Shown in pieces: positions 62,869-64,000 of a DNA stretch of 64,000 nucleotides. The notes under the pieces are model-generated. The model ran no database searches and had not been told where the DNA came from. It saw nothing but the letters and a program-made list of their open reading frames with translations. The stretch covers positions 87,744 through 151,743 of the forward strand of contig NZ_BLAF01000025.1 in NCBI RefSeq assembly GCF_009687885.1, written 5' to 3'. Numbering within the stretch: position 1 is the first letter of the stretch; every line of letters begins with the position of its first letter. This DNA comes from Acrocarpospora pleiomorpha. GTDB lineage: Bacteria > Actinomycetota > Actinomycetes > Streptosporangiales > Streptosporangiaceae. The translations under genes and the position numbers were made by a program.

Positions 62869-63735
62869 ATGTGCGTGGAACAGGACGTGGCCCGGCTGGG
62901 CACGGTGACGGCCGACCTCCTCGAGTGCAACCGGCTGCTCGCCGCGGGCGACGCCACACCCGAGGTACGGCTACGACGGGGGATCGCGCTCGACGCGATG
63001 CGTGACTACTCGGGTGCCCTGGCCGAGCTGACCGCCGCGCTCGACGGTCAGCTCGGCCCCGACGACCTGGCCGACGCCCACCACCGCCGGTCGCTGCTGC
63101 TGCGACGCTCCGGCCGTTACGCGGAGGCCGAGCTGGACGCGACCGCGTCCCTGGTCGCCAAGCTGACCTCGCGCGGGTACATCGCGCGGGCCATCGCCCG
63201 TTCGCTGCGCGGCGATCAGCAGGGCGCGTGGACCGACACCGAACGGGCGCTCCTGCTCAACCCCGGCGAATGGGAGGCCCGCGCGGTACGCGGCCGCGCG
63301 TTCCTGGCCATGAGCCGCTGGCGGGACGCGATCGACGATTTCGACTGGGTCATCGAGCTGGGGGAGTGCCCGGTCTACTCGGAGGAGCTCCGGGTGGACC
63401 GCGCCGAGGCCCTGCTGGCCATCGGCGAAGCCGCCCGCGCGGTGATCGACTGCGGCCTGGCCCTCGCGGCTCGCGTCCCGTGCCACCCCGTTTCCGGGGC
63501 ACATCGGGCTCATCTCGTACGGGCCCGCGCGCAGCTCGCGCTGGGGGACGCCCAGGCGGCGCTGGGGGACTGCTTCCTGGCGGCGGCCATCGAGCCGGGT
63601 GCGGCGGAGGTGTTCGAGGTGCGGGCTGCGGCATATGAGGCGGCCGGGTGCCCGGAGGACGCCAGGAGCGATCTGATGCGCGCCAACGACCTGCGTGAGC
63701 CAAGAATTGTTGTGACCCCGGTAACAGTCTCGTAG
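62869..63735 (+). CDS. TPR-repeat protein of unknown role
   Basis: A 288-residue helical protein from ATG 62869, with several TPR-like units (for example RRGIALDAMRDYSGALAELT, AIARSLRGDQQGAWTDTERA, GRAFLAMSRWRDAIDDFDWV, ARAQLALGDAQAALGDCFLA). No signal peptide, membrane helix or catalytic domain is visible. TPR proteins mediate protein contacts; a small TPR protein after tyrS occurs in other actinobacteria. Function cannot be assigned. Confidence 0.75.
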   Translation: MCVEQDVARLGTVTADLLECNRLLAAGDATPEVRLRRGIALDAMRDYSGALAELTAALDGQLGPDDLADAHHRRSLLLRRSGRYAEAELDATASLVAKLTSRGYIARAIARSLRGDQQGAWTDTERALLLNPGEWEARAVRGRAFLAMSRWRDAIDDFDWVIELGECPVYSEELRVDRAEALLAIGEAARAVIDCGLALAARVPCHPVSGAHRAHLVRARAQLALGDAQAALGDCFLAAAIEPGAAEVFEVRAAAYEAAGCPEDARSDLMRANDLREPRIVVTPVTVS

Positions 63736-63939
63736 CGATGTTGGCGGTCCGGGCCTTCGCGGGCGGTGTGACCTGCGAATTCGCGTGCGGAGCGGCGATT
63801 TGACGAGGGGGGAACGGTTGCCTAATGTTCTCTTCGCGCCGGGAGTGCGCGGCGGCCGAAAGGCAGCCGGATCCCGGGCCATCCTCTGATCAACCGTACG
63901 AGTCATTCGTGATGTGATCAAACACCCCAAACAGGGTGA

Positions 63940-64000
63940 TTGGACACGAAGCGGATGAGCGGGTAAGTTAGAGGGGTTGCCCCGGAGACGGGGGAACGAT
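63940..64000 (+). promoter_or_regulatory. Candidate strong promoter and leader, possibly of an rRNA operon
   Basis: TTGGAC (63940-63945) and TAAGTT (63964-63969) are separated by 18 bp. The following GGGGTTGCCCCGGAGACGGG resembles the antitermination/processing leader starts of actinomycete rrn operons. No gene starts before the window ends. The 200 bp before it show no other gene. Confidence 0.4.

Noticed and set aside
1..64000. tRNA or rRNA genes
   Set aside because: No T-loop-like GGTTCRAnYCC with a pairing acceptor stem and no rRNA core sequence was seen by eye. A covariance-model search would be decisive.

Overview
This window is a piece of a high-GC actinomycete chromosome. Codon third positions are almost all G or C, GTG and TTG starts are frequent, and the core gene order is the actinobacterial one (alaS-ruvX-mltG-aroE; infC-rpmI-rplT-rRNA methylase-kinase-pheST; argCJBDFRG...argH-mpg-tyrS). 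Together with a DUF574 methyltransferase, a tricorn protease and a CBM2-linked PL11 lyase, this points to the Streptosporangiales or near relatives. That taxonomic placement is inference; no rRNA is present in the window.

Layout. 1-11.1 kb: end of aspS, a DUF574 methyltransferase, a P450, a cyclophilin lipoprotein, a tricorn protease, an MMPL transporter, a DUF2231 membrane protein and rarA. 11.2-18.2 kb: two small DUF proteins, alaS, ruvX, two tandem mltG paralogues and aroE, mostly with 4-bp overlaps. 18.2-25.8 kb: an attenuator-like leader with infC (ATC start), rpmI and rplT, then a TrmH-type methylase, a histidine kinase and pheS-pheT. 25.8-28.9 kb: MFS exporter and acyl-CoA synthetase on the minus strand. 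29.0-35.9 kb: arginine operon argC-J-B-D-F-R-G behind ArgR-box-like sites.

The accessory part is a 20-kb island (about 36.0-56.5 kb) lying exactly between argG and argH, which are neighbours in most relatives. It holds a complete type I-B (Tneap/Cst type) operon, cas6-cas8b(cst1)-cas7(cst2)-cas5-cas3-cas4-cas1-cas2, and four CRISPR arrays with 75 intact or near-intact repeats plus one decayed repeat. Arrays 3 and 4 flank the cas operon, point away from it and share one repeat type (crRNA-sense 3' end GCAGCAAC). Arrays 1 and 2 share a second repeat type (GTCGCAAC) and their own leader variant. All four leaders align without gaps for about 105 bp and carry an inverted repeat centred at the same distance from the first repeat, with a compensatory base-pair change between classes. 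Behind the array-2 leader lies the 3' half of a second, diverged cas2, cut off by a decayed IS1182-like transposase. This is the trace of a second related I-B locus whose other cas genes are gone and whose arrays persist. Between arrays 1 and 2 are an anti-sigma-like ATPase, a GntR protein with two winged-helix domains, a TPR fragment of an AfsR-like regulator, a SLOG/DprA-like protein and an XRE-TPR protein.

56.5-64 kb returns to core genes: argH, mpg, a secreted rhamnogalacturonan lyase, tyrS and a TPR protein, ending in a promoter-like sequence that may lead into an rRNA operon.
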